Positions 26,806-36,149 of a stretch of DNA of 53,895 nt are shown piece after piece. Position 1 is the first letter of the stretch. Every line of letters begins with the position of its first letter. Source of the DNA: Algicola sp. (lineage in GTDB: Bacteria; Bacteroidota; Bacteroidia; Flavobacteriales; Flavobacteriaceae); assembly GCA_018222835.1 (NCBI GenBank), contig JAAEZN010000010.1, forward strand, positions 1-53,895, written 5' to 3'. Position numbers and translations under genes: made by a program. The notes below the pieces were generated by a model. The model was not told the origin of the DNA, ran no database searches, and worked only from the letters and a program-made list of their open reading frames with translations.

Positions 26806-28530
26806 ATGCAGATTATTGAAGATTCCACGGTGTACGATGCCATTATTGTTGGTTCCGGAGCTGGAGGTGGTATGTCCGCCAAAGTGCTTTCGGAAGCGGG
26901 GCTAAAAGTTGCCGTAGTAGAGGCCGGACCTTTTTTTGACCCGGCAAAACCCGAACATCAAACCCAATTAAAATGGCCTTATGAGAGTCCCAGGCGTGGA
27001 GCCAGTACCCGTTTTCGCCCATTCGGTGATTTTGATGCGGCCTACGGGGGCTGGGATATAGAGGGAGAGCCCTATACCCAAAAAGATGGGACAAAGTTTG
27101 AATGGTTCCGATCAAGAATGTTGGGGGGAAGAACCAACCATTGGGGTAGAATCTCGCTTCGTTTTGGCCCAAAAGACTTTAAACATAAGGATGTGGACGG
27201 CCATGGAGAAAACTGGCCAATAAGCTATGATGATGTAAAACCATATTATGATAAAGTGGACAAGATGATCGGGGTTTTTGGAACCAATGAGGGGCTGCCC
27301 AACGACCCCGATGGCTTTTTTCTGCCACCGCCAAAGCCAAGATTGCATGAACTTTTTTATATCAAGGGAGCCCGTAAAAGTAATATTCCGGTGTATCCGT
27401 CGAGGATGTCCATGCTCACAAAAAAGATTAATAACGATCGGGGTGTTTGTTTTTATTGTGGGCAATGTAATAGGGCATGTCAGGTGTATGCCGATTTCTC
27501 GGCGGGGACTTGTCTAATATTCCCGGCACAAAAGAATGGAGGACAAATTGATTTGTTTGTCAACTGCATGGTTCGCGAAGTGACCACAAACGAAGAAGGC
27601 AGGGCCACAGGAGTATCTTACATCAATAAAGAAGATAGAAAAGAATATAAACTTAAAGGAAGAGTTGTGGTACTAGGGGCTTCCGCCTGTAGCTCAGCGA
27701 GGATTTTATTGAACTCCAAAAGCAAACAGCACCCGAACGGATTGGGCAATAGTAGTGATGTAGTAGGAAAGTATCTGCACGATTCTACCGGTGCTGGGAG
27801 GGCAGCTTTTATTCCCGACCTTATGAACCGAAAGGTTTCCTATAACGAGGATGGTGTAGGGGGAATGCATGTGTATTCACCGTGGTGGGGAGACAATTCC
27901 AAGCTCGATTTTCCTCGAGGGTATCACATAGAAGTATGGGGAGGCATGGGTATGCCCAGCTATGGATTTGGATTTAATGCCAACGAGTTCAACAAGTTTT
28001 TCGGAACAAAAGTGGGCGGTTACGGAGATGTGTTGCGCAGCGATGCCAAAAAGTACTACGGTGCGGTAGTAGGTATGGCAGGTCGCGGTGAATCCATTGC
28101 CAGAAAAGATAACTACTGCGAGATAGACCCCACTACTGTGGATGAATTTGGTATTCCTGTGTTGCGTTTTCATTACAAATGGAGTCAGTTTGAGATTAAT
28201 CAGGCCAAACATATGCAGGACACCTTTGAAGAGCTCTTGATCAATATGGGCGGTGAGCCTTTGGGGGATAAACCAGGAAAGGATACCAATTATGGATTGC
28301 ACAACCCAGGGAATATTATCCACGAAGTGGGTACCACGAGAATGGGTGACGACCCCAAGACCTCGGTAACGAACAAATACCAGCAATTACATGATGTGGA
28401 CAATGTGTTTATTGTGGATGCCGGACCATTTACCTCTCAAGCGGACAAGAATTGTACGTGGACCATTTTAGCACTCTCCATGAGGGCATCGGAGTATATT
28501 GTAGAGCAGTTGAAACAACAAAACATTTAA
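26806..28530 (+). CDS. GMC-family FAD oxidoreductase with four-cysteine cluster motif
   Basis: A 574-residue flavoprotein dehydrogenase of the GMC family. The FAD Rossmann motif VGSGAGGG lies at about 15-22, the GGRTNHWGR substrate-side loop at about 108-116, the catalytic His in IIHEVGTTRMG (H506) and the second active-site residue N549 near the end. A cysteine motif C215-x2-C218-x2-C221-x3-C225 resembles a ferredoxin [4Fe-4S] site; related gluconate and fructose dehydrogenases carry a 3Fe-4S cluster in the same region. No signal peptide is visible. It is followed after four bases by a subunit-3-like gene bearing a Tat-type signal, so co-export is likely. The sugar or alcohol substrate is unknown. 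Confidence 0.9.
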   Translation: MQIIEDSTVYDAIIVGSGAGGGMSAKVLSEAGLKVAVVEAGPFFDPAKPEHQTQLKWPYESPRRGASTRFRPFGDFDAAYGGWDIEGEPYTQKDGTKFEWFRSRMLGGRTNHWGRISLRFGPKDFKHKDVDGHGENWPISYDDVKPYYDKVDKMIGVFGTNEGLPNDPDGFFLPPPKPRLHELFYIKGARKSNIPVYPSRMSMLTKKINNDRGVCFYCGQCNRACQVYADFSAGTCLIFPAQKNGGQIDLFVNCMVREVTTNEEGRATGVSYINKEDRKEYKLKGRVVVLGASACSSARILLNSKSKQHPNGLGNSSDVVGKYLHDSTGAGRAAFIPDLMNRKVSYNEDGVGGMHVYSPWWGDNSKLDFPRGYHIEVWGGMGMPSYGFGFNANEFNKFFGTKVGGYGDVLRSDAKKYYGAVVGMAGRGESIARKDNYCEIDPTTVDEFGIPVLRFHYKWSQFEINQAKHMQDTFEELLINMGGEPLGDKPGKDTNYGLHNPGNIIHEVGTTRMGDDPKTSVTNKYQQLHDVDNVFIVDAGPFTSQADKNCTWTILALSMRASEYIVEQLKQQNI

Positions 28531-28534
28531 GGAC

Positions 28535-29245
28535 ATGGACAGAAGAAAGAGTTTAAAATCGATAGTGCTGGGTTCCGTGGCCGGAGGATTGGCCATTCAT
28601 GGATGTAAGCCCTCTACCGAAGCAAAGGAGTTGGTGGAGGCCCCAAAAATAACCTATCCGGGTAGGGTTCCTTTGGAAACTGAACTGATCAACGAATTGC
28701 AGGACGAACAATTTCTAAATCCGCACGAAGTGGAAACGCTCACAATTTTATGTGACCTTATTTTGCCACCTTCGGAAGAGTTCAAAGCTGCATCGGAAGC
28801 CAATGTGGTCGAGTTTATTGAGTTTATGTGTAAGGATAATGAAGCATTTCAGCCAGATATCCGTGGCGGAATTATGTGGTTGGATCACAAATGTAACACC
28901 GAGAATGGGGCTGAGTTTAAATCGGCTACCAAAGCGCAACAGAAGTCGATTTTGGATGAAATAGCCTATTATGACCCGGAAGTACCCGGTAATGAGAGAC
29001 CTTTCGAGGTGAATTTTTTCTCACTGGTGCGTAACCTTACCATGACCGGCTTTTATACTACAAAAATTGGGATAGAGGAGATAGGTTATAAAGGGAATAT
29101 GCCCAATGTTTGGGATGGCGTTCCCGATGATGTATTGGAACAGCACGGTGTTTCCTATGAAGAGGAATGGTTGGCCAAGTGTGTGGATCAGAGCAAACGA
29201 GGTATTATTGCTGAATGGGACGATGATGGAAATTTGTTGACGTAA
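28535..29245 (+). CDS. Gluconate 2-dehydrogenase subunit 3-like protein, Tat/lipoprotein signal
   Basis: A 236-residue small subunit of a GMC-type dehydrogenase. It begins MDRRKSLKSIVLGSVAGGLA then IHGC24, a twin-arginine motif followed by a lipobox-like cysteine. The family core is FLNPHEVETLTILCDLILPP (about 57-76) and the following helices through FFSLVRNLTMTGFYT. In known gluconate and fructose dehydrogenases this subunit carries the large FAD subunit across the membrane. A cytochrome c subunit is not encoded beside it, so the electron acceptor is open. Confidence 0.88.
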   Translation: MDRRKSLKSIVLGSVAGGLAIHGCKPSTEAKELVEAPKITYPGRVPLETELINELQDEQFLNPHEVETLTILCDLILPPSEEFKAASEANVVEFIEFMCKDNEAFQPDIRGGIMWLDHKCNTENGAEFKSATKAQQKSILDEIAYYDPEVPGNERPFEVNFFSLVRNLTMTGFYTTKIGIEEIGYKGNMPNVWDGVPDDVLEQHGVSYEEEWLAKCVDQSKRGIIAEWDDDGNLLT

Positions 29246-29263
29246 ACACAAAAGGATGATATA

Positions 29264-29302
29264 AAAAGAGCCCGCACCATTGGTGTGGGCTCTTTTATTT
29301 TT
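29264..29302. terminator. Bidirectional terminator between convergent genes
   Basis: A long stem (AAAAGAGCCCGCACCA / TGGTGTGGGCTCTTTT, one G-T pair) is followed by a T-rich tract on the plus strand and by T5 on the minus strand. It lies between the subunit-3 gene and the collagen-like gene. Confidence 0.85.
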
Positions 29303-29318
29303 TAAAATTATACTTTGA

Positions 29319-30077
29319 TTATGGTTGTATCAACTCAAAGAGATAAACATCCACCTCACCCGATACGTTCAGTTCGTTGCCAGATCCGTTATTGGCGCCA
29401 TCGACGGTAAAGGAATAGGAAAAAGAGAGGTGGTTGCCGTTTTCGGGTTCAAATACAATGTTGGTTAGTTGCATATTGGATATGCCTATGCCGTTAGAAT
29501 CATATCCGTCATCAAGTAGAAAATATTTGTTGTCCTCGCCGATAACGCCATAGTTATTCAATGTTGTTACAATTAAATCCACTGTTTCTGTTGCTTCTCC
29601 GGGGTTTGTAATGGTAACTTCCCAGTCAAAGAAAGTAGGGTTGTAAGTACCATCTGGCGAGGTTAGGAACCTACGGAAATTGAAAAAGTATTGGGTGTCA
29701 TCACCCATTACAGTGGGAATAACTATATTATACAAAACAAAATCTTCACCATCAAGACCTAAGAACTTAAATTCAGTATTGTCCGTAAAGGCAATATTGT
29801 CAGGTCTTGTACCATTAAGATTCAAAACAATGGATCCATATTGGGCCATTTCGTCGAGCCCAGCTCCATCATTTCCTGATTCTCCTTGTGGTCCTGATGG
29901 GCCTGGGGAACCATCCTGTCCATCTTGCCCATTTAAGCCATTTTGCCCATCAACTCCGTCAATTCCATCTTTACCATCAGTACCATCTACTCCATCTTCC
30001 CCATCTTGAACCAAACAAGAATTAAAGGAGATACATAAAATTAACAACGCACATTTAAAAAGGATAGAGTTTTTCAT
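29319..30077 (-). CDS. Collagen-like lipoprotein
   Basis: A 252-residue exported lipoprotein. The signal sequence ends CISFNSC21, a lipobox-like site. A run of about 16 Gly-X-Y triplets follows at about 26-75, mostly with Asp in the third position (GED GVD GTD GKD GID GVD...), ending GSP GPS GPQ GES. The C-terminal 170 residues are beta-rich without a domain I recognise. Collagen-like repeats suggest a trimeric stalk on the cell surface. No neighbour indicates a partner. The lower-case repeat region in DNA, about 29856-30002, is a simple coding repeat that can vary in length. Confidence 0.85.
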   Translation of the reverse strand: MKNSILFKCALLILCISFNSCLVQDGEDGVDGTDGKDGIDGVDGQNGLNGQDGQDGSPGPSGPQGESGNDGAGLDEMAQYGSIVLNLNGTRPDNIAFTDNTEFKFLGLDGEDFVLYNIVIPTVMGDDTQYFFNFRRFLTSPDGTYNPTFFDWEVTITNPGEATETVDLIVTTLNNYGVIGEDNKYFLLDDGYDSNGIGISNMQLTNIVFEPENGNHLSFSYSFTVDGANNGSGNELNVSGEVDVYLFELIQP

Positions 30078-30225
30078 AAGAAATAGATATACAGTTAGTT
30101 ATGATTAAATGTAAGCATGTAAGGCTAGCAAACCATGTAGAATTGATGGTTGCTATGTTTAAATTGATGTATGGGCACTTTGAATGGATGGATAAAGTTT
30201 TAAGTAGTGATATCTTTTTAGGTAA

Positions 30226-31044
30226 ATGGTAAATTTGCTATACATGGACATAAAAACATTATATACTAAGGAGCCATTCAATAACTTATTCAAGGAGTGT
30301 TATTATATGCATCTGGATAATAAGGAAGGTGCTGGCCAAATCCCTGTGATTGATGACTGCTGCTACGATTTTATTTTTTTTAAAGAGGCGTCCGGTATAT
30401 TTTATTTTAGTGAAGCTCAAAAAGCGATTCGGATAACAAGTAAGGTCTTTACAGTGCACAATGTAACGCCTCCCTATAGAATTAAAGCGACCGATTCGCT
30501 TACCTTTTTTACCTTAAAAGTACAACCGTGGGCCAATGCCCATTTTTTTTCTTCATTACAAAAACCGGGAATAATAGATTTAACATATTCTGATGAGGGA
30601 TTGACCTCATTACATAAACAGCTCTTTGATCCAGAGAACAAATCGAATCGATTTAACATGGCCAAAGAGTTTATGAAAACGAAACAAATTGAGTTGACAT
30701 CTACCATGCGGCAGGTTCGGGAAATCTGCGAAAAAGTTTACGAAGAAAAGGGGAAGATTACCGTATATGAGTTGAGTGAAAATTTTGGCGTGTCGAGGCA
30801 GTATTTGACGAAGATTTTTAAAAAAGAGGTAATGTACCCTTTAAAAAAGTTTATCATAACCGTTCGCATATTGGATTTGGTAAAGTTTAGAGCAAAGCAT
30901 CCTAATGTTTCGCTTACGCAACTGAGCCACGATTATGGTTATTTTGATCAATCTCATTTTATCAACGATTTTAAAAAGATCTGTGGCGTAAAACCACTTC
31001 ATTTTTTTAATAATCTACCAGAATTTATACTTCGTCACCGATAA
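30226..31044 (+). CDS. AraC family transcriptional regulator
   Basis: A 272-residue regulator. The N-terminal half (about 1-155) is a divergent ligand-binding beta domain of the kind in AraC-type proteins with a WAN.(H/F)F segment; the C-terminal half carries two helix-turn-helix motifs (about 180-260: YELSENFGVSRQYLTKIFKK, then TQLSHDYGYFDQSHFINDFKK). The start is uncertain: ATG at 30226 or the in-frame ATG at 30244 (MDIKTLYTKEP). A near-consensus -7 motif, TATCTTTT, is at 30211-30218. It lies 61 bases upstream of a serine hydrolase gene, which it may control. Confidence 0.87.
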   Translation: MVNLLYMDIKTLYTKEPFNNLFKECYYMHLDNKEGAGQIPVIDDCCYDFIFFKEASGIFYFSEAQKAIRITSKVFTVHNVTPPYRIKATDSLTFFTLKVQPWANAHFFSSLQKPGIIDLTYSDEGLTSLHKQLFDPENKSNRFNMAKEFMKTKQIELTSTMRQVREICEKVYEEKGKITVYELSENFGVSRQYLTKIFKKEVMYPLKKFIITVRILDLVKFRAKHPNVSLTQLSHDYGYFDQSHFINDFKKICGVKPLHFFNNLPEFILRHR

Positions 31045-31105
31045 GGTTTCCATTTTTACAATTATTTCATTGGGAAATAAGGGTTCTTTGCCTAAAAGAT
31101 GAGTT

Positions 31106-32419
31106 ATGCGATTTAGGTGTATTGTTTTATTCTTGATTTTATGTTGGGGTTGTACGGAGAAGAAAACTACGACGAGTAATGATCTATCCGCAAAAATGGA
31201 ATCGATTAGAGATTCTTTGGATACGTATTTTAACAAACTTACCGATTTACAACAGTTCAATGGGGTAGTGTTGGCATACAAATATGATACTTTGCTCTTG
31301 GGAAAACCATATAATTTGAATCCAGATTTTCAAAGTTCAACTTATGTTGATCTGAGTACGCAGTTTGATATCCATTCGATCTCAAAATTGATGACCCACT
31401 ATTTAGTGACAAAATTGGAAGCGGAAGGTAAGCTTTCCAGAGAACAAACGTTGGACACTTTTTTTGAAGGCTTCTCCAAAGGAAAAAAAATTACGGTGAA
31501 GATGTTACTGGAACATAGCTCAGGTTTGCCCCGTGAGTTAGCAGGTATTGAGGAAGAGGAATACAATTTAACACCGAACCAAATAATCGAACTGGCAAAA
31601 GAGCAAGCCTTATTGTTCGAACCGGGCACGGATATCCAATATTCCAATGTTGGGTACGAGATTTTATACAGTATCATTTCAAAAGCATATCAAAAATCTT
31701 TTGCACAATCTGTGGTCGATGAAATTTTTGTTCCAATGGGAATGGATGCAAGCGGAGCACATTTTTTTGTCGAAGAAAACCGGGTGAAAAACATGGCTCA
31801 GAACCATACTCTCCGGGATAGTTTGGTGGTTACCGTAGATAACATTCAGAGAGATGAATTCCGAACAGCTCGTATGTTTTCAACAGCGGCCGATTTAAAA
31901 AAGTTTTTAGATTACACTAAAAATGAGCCTTATGTTTCAATTTTAAAAAATGAAGAAGGCATAATCGCAAAGGATGGCGGGTCAAAAGGTATTCGTGCGC
32001 AAGTGTATATAGATTTGGTGAATGGATTTGAGTTTGTACTATTGGCCAATTACGATGAAATACCCTTTTTTAAAACGATTGACGATATGACAAAGATTCT
32101 CAAATCTCAACCGGTAGAATATCCAAGAAGGCTTAATAGAAGAGCTATTGCGTTGGATGATAGCGTGTTGCAGCGATATGTAGGGCACTATCAATTTGCT
32201 GATTTTGATGGATTGATTTTAGAGGTCAAAATTGAGGACGGGCATCTTGTTATCCTGCAAGGAAAAGAAAAGATAGGTGTGTTGAAAGCGGAATCTCCAA
32301 CGGTATTTTTTGAAAATCCCAAAGAAGCAGAATCTTTTGAGTTTATTAAAAATAAACTTGGAACTTATGATGCTTTGATGGGTTGGAAAGGTATTGTTGT
32401 AGAAGGAAAACGGCAATGA
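31106..32419 (+). CDS. Serine hydrolase, class C beta-lactamase-like, lipoprotein
   Basis: A 437-residue penicillin-binding-protein-like hydrolase. The signal peptide ends WGC16, a lipobox, so it is probably tethered to an envelope membrane. The active-site S91-x-x-K94 (HSISK), the Y179-S-N181 motif and a later GGSKGI motif define the fold; the C-terminal lipocalin-like part (about 345-437) is also common in such esterases and peptidases. The substrate cannot be told from sequence: D-amino peptides, esters or beta-lactams are possible. It follows the AraC-like regulator in the same direction. Confidence 0.88.
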   Translation: MRFRCIVLFLILCWGCTEKKTTTSNDLSAKMESIRDSLDTYFNKLTDLQQFNGVVLAYKYDTLLLGKPYNLNPDFQSSTYVDLSTQFDIHSISKLMTHYLVTKLEAEGKLSREQTLDTFFEGFSKGKKITVKMLLEHSSGLPRELAGIEEEEYNLTPNQIIELAKEQALLFEPGTDIQYSNVGYEILYSIISKAYQKSFAQSVVDEIFVPMGMDASGAHFFVEENRVKNMAQNHTLRDSLVVTVDNIQRDEFRTARMFSTAADLKKFLDYTKNEPYVSILKNEEGIIAKDGGSKGIRAQVYIDLVNGFEFVLLANYDEIPFFKTIDDMTKILKSQPVEYPRRLNRRAIALDDSVLQRYVGHYQFADFDGLILEVKIEDGHLVILQGKEKIGVLKAESPTVFFENPKEAESFEFIKNKLGTYDALMGWKGIVVEGKRQ

Positions 32420-32434
32420 GTATTCGGTAATCAT

Positions 32435-32475
32435 GAAAAAAAATAACCCTGAAAATCTATTGATTGACAGGGTTA
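32435..32475 (-). terminator. Terminator after the tRNA genes
   Basis: On the minus strand, TAACCCTG and CAGGGTTA form an 8-bp stem around a 16-base loop, followed by a run of T (the A-run at 32436-32443 on the plus strand). It lies just downstream of tRNA-Leu. Confidence 0.65.
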
Positions 32476-32479
32476 GGTG

Positions 32480-32564
32480 TACTCGAGGCGGGACTTGAAC
32501 CCGCACGGGCAAAATGCCCACAGGATTTTAAGTCCGGCGTGTCTACCAATTCCACCACTCGAGC
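32480..32564 (-). tRNA. tRNA-Leu (anticodon TAA)
   Basis: An 85-base class II tRNA. The acceptor arms GCTCGAG / CTCGAGT, D-loop TGGTGGAATTGGTAGACACG, anticodon loop CTTAAAA (anticodon TAA), long variable arm GGGC-ATTTT-GCCC and T-loop GGTTCAAGTCC are all present. CCA is not encoded. It reads UUA and UUG leucine codons. Confidence 0.95.
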
Positions 32565-32595
32565 AGGACTTGTATGTAAAAAAAAACTCCACCCG

Positions 32596-32619
32596 TGGTG
32601 ACTGAGCGGAGTCGAAGTC
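32596..32619. repeat. Flavobacterial intergenic repeat-like fragment between tRNAs
   Basis: The tRNA spacer holds TGGTGACTGAGCGGAGTCGA plus AGTC, like the TGAGCGGAGTCGAAG-type intergenic elements recurring in Flavobacteriia genomes. Only one copy of this type is in the window, and the match is from memory. Confidence 0.4.
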
Positions 32620-32620
32620 G

Positions 32621-32693
32621 AGCGAAAAACGGGATTCGAACCCGCGACCTCCACCTTGGCAAGGTGATGCTCTACCAACTGAGCTATTTTCGC
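32621..32693 (-). tRNA. tRNA-Gly (anticodon GCC)
   Basis: A 73-base tRNA with acceptor arms GCGAAAA / TTTTCGC, D-arm TAGCTCAGTTGGTAGAGCA, anticodon loop TTGCCAA (anticodon GCC), and T-loop GGTTCGAATCC. CCA is not encoded. It reads GGC and GGU. It is separated by 56 bases from tRNA-Leu and by 74 bases from the mutS stop on the same strand. Confidence 0.96.
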
Positions 32694-32767
32694 ATTTAAA
32701 AGAACTTGCACTTTTCCCAAGCGCGGATGCAAATTTATAACATTTCTATTAAAATAAAAGAATTTTT

Positions 32768-35389
32768 TCAGGAAGAAGCTTTTTTCTTTTTGCTTAACAA
32801 CCGTTTGATCTCATTTAATTTCATTAAAGCCTCTACAGGTGTCAGAGTATCAATGTCCAAGTGCAAGATTTCTTCCTTGATCTCTTCTAGCAAAGGATCG
32901 TCCAAATTGAAGAAACTCAGTTGCATTTCGTTTTGTGATGCCTGAAGCTTATCTGTCATTTCCTCACTGGAATGCGTTTTTTCCAGTTTTTTCAGGATTT
33001 TATTGGCCTTTTGTATCACTTGTTGCGGCATGCCGGCCATTTTGGCCACATGGATTCCGAAACTGTGTTCGCTTCCTCCGGGTACCAGCTTTCGAAGGAA
33101 AAGTACATTATCTTCCAATTCTTTAACCGATACATTGTAGTTTTTTATTCGGGTAAAAATATTGGTCATTTCGTTGAGTTCATGGTAGTGCGTAGCAAAT
33201 AAAGTCTTTGCCTTTGCAGGGTGCTCATGCAAGTATTCCGATATCGCCCACGCAATTGAAATCCCATCATAAGTACTGGTGCCGCGTCCGATTTCATCCA
33301 AAAGAACCAAACTGCGCTCCGATAGATTGTTCAAAATGGAGGCCGTTTCGTTCATCTCTACCATAAACGTGGATTCGCCCATGGAAATATTGTCGCTGGC
33401 ACCTACCCGGGTAAAAATTTTGTCCACAACTCCCAGAGTAGCCTCAGTGGCAGGAACAAAACTTCCCATTTGTGCCAATAACACAATGAGTGCTGTTTGC
33501 CTCAACAGGGCAGATTTACCGCTCATATTTGGGCCAGTGATCATAATTATCTGCTGTTCCTCACGATTTAAGTGCACATCGTTGGTCACGTACGCATCTC
33601 CAATAGGCAGTTGTTTTTCAATAACGGGGTGGCGCCCTTCCTTAATATCGATGGTTGTAGAATCGTTTACCGAAGGAGCTACATAATTGTTCTCCTTGGC
33701 CAATTGCGTAAATCCACATAAACAATCAAGTTCGGCAATTAGTTGGGCATTGTGCTGTACTGGTGCAATATACTCCTGCATATAAACCAACAATTGTTCA
33801 AAAAGTTGTTGTTCCAATTGGTAAATACGTTCCTCGGCCCCTAATATTTTAGATTCATATTCTTTAAGCTCTTCCGTAATATAGCGTTCGGCATTCACCA
33901 AAGTCTGTTTTCGAACCCAACTTTCCGGAACCTTGTCCCTGTGGGTATTTCTAACCTCTATATAGTAACCAAACACATTGTTCGAAGCTATTTTTAAGGA
34001 TGTAATACCTGTTTCCTTAGTTTCGCGCTCCAGCATTTTATCCAGATAATCCTTGCTCGAAAAGGCAAGGCCGCGCAGCTCGTCCAATTCTTCGGAATAA
34101 CCTTGGGCTATGGTACCGCCCTTGGCAATGTTTACAGGAGCTTCCTCGTTGAGCACGGTTTTTATTTTTGAGCGGAGTCCTTCACAATGGTTCAATTGCT
34201 CCCCGATACGCTTTAAGGAATCGTTAGTGCTATTTTCCGATAATTGTTTTATGGGAACTATGGCTTCCAGCGAATTTTTAAGTTGGACTACCTCTTTTGG
34301 GTTGATTTTTCCAGTGGCCAATTTGGAAATCAATCGTTCCAAATCCCCCATTTGTTTTATGTATCCCTGAATCCGGTTCAGTGTATCGTCCTCATCCTTT
34401 AAATAGGCGATGACCTGATGCCTTTGTTGAATCCTATCAACATTTTTTAACGGCAAGGCCAACCATCTTTTCAGAAGTCGTCCGCCCATGGGCGAAATGG
34501 TCTTGTCGATAATATCCAACAAGGTAACCGCATTTTGGTGAGAAGAGTGGTAGAGCTCCAAGTTTCTGATGGTAAAACGATCCATCCACACATATTCCTC
34601 TTCTGCAATACGCTGTATTTTGCTGATATGTTGAAGTCGGCTATGTTGTGTTTCTGACAAATAATGCAATACCGCGCCAGAAGCTATAATGCCGTGGATT
34701 AAGTGGTCAATGCCGAAACCCTTTAGGGTTTTTGTGCCAAAATGATTGTTTAAGCTCTCTTGGGCATAATCCTCCTGAAAAATCCAATCCTCCAAAAAGA
34801 AACTGTGCCAATGGTTGCCAAAGCATTCTTTAAACTCTTTTTTGTGTTTTTTTGAAACCAGTATTTCGTTTGGTGAAAAATTCTGCAGCAATTTATCCAC
34901 CTGTTCAACCGACCCTTCGGAGGTCAGATACTCCCCTGTGGAAATATCCAAAAAGGAAACGCCCAATTTTGTCCGGCCAAAATGGATGGCACACAAAAAG
35001 TTATTGCTCTTGGCAGATAGGATATCATCATTTAGGGCTACACCGGGAGTTACAAGTTCCGTTACTCCACGTTTTACAATGCTTTTGGTCTGTTTGGGGT
35101 CTTCTAATTGGTCGCAAATCGCCACACGTTGCCCGGCTTTTACCAATTTGGGTAAATAAGTGTTCAACGAATGGTGTGGAAATCCGGCCAGTTCGGTTTT
35201 GTCCCCTCCATTGTTTCTATGTGTTAGGATAATGCCCAATATTTTGGCGGTCTTGACCGCATCCTCTCCAAAAGTTTCGTAAAAATCCCCAACACGGAAC
35301 AGCAACAATGCATCAGGATGCTTTGTCTTAATGGTATTGTACTGTTGCATTAAAGGGGTGACCTTCTTTGTTTTTTTCTTGGCTGCCAA
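32768..35389 (-). CDS. mutS: DNA mismatch repair protein MutS
   Basis: An 873-residue mismatch-recognition ATPase. Domain I has [30 protein letters not shown] with the mismatch-inserting F-x-E (FYETF). The connector, lever and clamp domains fill about 130-560. The ATPase domain has Walker A GPNMSGKS at about 616-623, the Walker [10 protein letters not shown] and the FATHYHEL motif. The length is normal for MutS1. It sits upstream of the two tRNA genes on the same strand and is divergent from a SPOUT methyltransferase gene. MutL is not nearby. Confidence 0.97.
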   Translation of the reverse strand: MAAKKKTKKVTPLMQQYNTIKTKHPDALLLFRVGDFYETFGEDAVKTAKILGIILTHRNNGGDKTELAGFPHHSLNTYLPKLVKAGQRVAICDQLEDPKQTKSIVKRGVTELVTPGVALNDDILSAKSNNFLCAIHFGRTKLGVSFLDISTGEYLTSEGSVEQVDKLLQNFSPNEILVSKKHKKEFKECFGNHWHSFFLEDWIFQEDYAQESLNNHFGTKTLKGFGIDHLIHGIIASGAVLHYLSETQHSRLQHISKIQRIAEEEYVWMDRFTIRNLELYHSSHQNAVTLLDIIDKTISPMGGRLLKRWLALPLKNVDRIQQRHQVIAYLKDEDDTLNRIQGYIKQMGDLERLISKLATGKINPKEVVQLKNSLEAIVPIKQLSENSTNDSLKRIGEQLNHCEGLRSKIKTVLNEEAPVNIAKGGTIAQGYSEELDELRGLAFSSKDYLDKMLERETKETGITSLKIASNNVFGYYIEVRNTHRDKVPESWVRKQTLVNAERYITEELKEYESKILGAEERIYQLEQQLFEQLLVYMQEYIAPVQHNAQLIAELDCLCGFTQLAKENNYVAPSVNDSTTIDIKEGRHPVIEKQLPIGDAYVTNDVHLNREEQQIIMITGPNMSGKSALLRQTALIVLLAQMGSFVPATEATLGVVDKIFTRVGASDNISMGESTFMVEMNETASILNNLSERSLVLLDEIGRGTSTYDGISIAWAISEYLHEHPAKAKTLFATHYHELNEMTNIFTRIKNYNVSVKELEDNVLFLRKLVPGGSEHSFGIHVAKMAGMPQQVIQKANKILKKLEKTHSSEEMTDKLQASQNEMQLSFFNLDDPLLEEIKEEILHLDIDTLTPVEALMKLNEIKRLLSKKKKASS

Positions 35390-35497
35390 AGCGATTTAAT
35401 TCTGTTACTTTTGCCCAAAAGCGGGATAAAAACGAATATATTGTTTTCATCGCCCATCAAAAATTTTTGTTGATATTTTCATCCCAATGTTTAAAAA

Positions 35498-36037
35498 ATG
35501 AACAGAAAACTGGAAAATAGCGAGTTGGACCGATTGGATGTGGACAGTTTTAAGGTAGCGGAAAAGTCGCCCATTATCATTATTTTGGACAATATCCGTA
35601 GTTTGAACAATATCGGTTCGGTATTCCGTACAGCCGATGCTTTTTTAATTAAAAAAATCTATCTCTGTGGAATTACCGCTACCCCTCCGCACAAGGATAT
35701 TCGGAAAACGGCATTGGGTGCTACCGAGAGTGTTGACTGGGAATACAGAAAAGATACGTTGGAACTGGTTCGGGAGCTACAGCAAAAGGGAGTGCAAATA
35801 GCTGCTGTGGAGCAGGCGGAAAATGCCAGAATGCTAAATGATTTCCAGGCTGAACAAGGAAAAGTAATTGCCTTGATCTTTGGAAACGAAGTCAAAGGGG
35901 TATCACAAGAAGTGGTGAGTGCGAGCGATGTGGTTTTGGAAATACCTCAGTTTGGTACCAAGCATTCGTTAAATATTTCCGTAAGCACGGGGATTACCAT
36001 CTGGGATATTTGGTCCAAACAAAATAGGCCAAAATAA
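35498..36037 (+). CDS. TrmH/SpoU family SPOUT RNA methyltransferase
   Basis: A 179-residue S-adenosylmethionine-dependent 2'-O-ribose methyltransferase, the short form without an extra N-terminal substrate-binding domain. Motif 1 is DNIRSLNNIGSVFRTADAF (N37 and R44), motif 2 is ALIFGNEVKGVS (about 125-136) and motif 3 is EIPQFGTKHSLNISVS (about 149-164). The length and lack of a recognition domain suggest a tRNA target, but the nucleotide cannot be named. A TACTTTTG motif at 35406-35413 could be its -7 promoter element, though far upstream. Confidence 0.9.
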   Translation: MNRKLENSELDRLDVDSFKVAEKSPIIIILDNIRSLNNIGSVFRTADAFLIKKIYLCGITATPPHKDIRKTALGATESVDWEYRKDTLELVRELQQKGVQIAAVEQAENARMLNDFQAEQGKVIALIFGNEVKGVSQEVVSASDVVLEIPQFGTKHSLNISVSTGITIWDIWSKQNRPK

Positions 36038-36060
36038 AAGGCCCTGAAAAACAGGGCCAT
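36038..36060 (-). terminator. Terminator for the FolK–dNK gene
   Basis: GGCCCTG-AAAAA-CAGGGCC forms a 7-bp stem. The minus-strand side is followed by TTTTATTTT, so it acts best for the minus-strand gene, although it begins right after the SPOUT gene stop as well. Confidence 0.6.
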
Positions 36061-36149
36061 ATATAAATCTGAGTTAGTTAGTTTCTCGGATTGAGGTTGC
36101 TAATAAAATAAAACCATTCGTTATATCCAAACATTTTCCAAAAATTCTC

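Noticed and set aside
27877..28386. Minus-strand reading frame of 169 residues inside the GMC oxidoreductase gene
   Set aside because: It is antisense to the catalytic part of a well-supported gene and shows no family features.
29856..30002. Short direct repeats that might look like a CRISPR or tandem array
   Set aside because: They are the coding repeats of the Gly-X-Y region in the collagen-like gene; there are no uniform spacers.
30211..30218. TATCTTTT as a firm promoter of the AraC-like gene
   Set aside because: The last base departs from TAnnTTTG and the nearest TTTG upstream is 28 bases away, beyond the usual spacing; noted only as a near-match.
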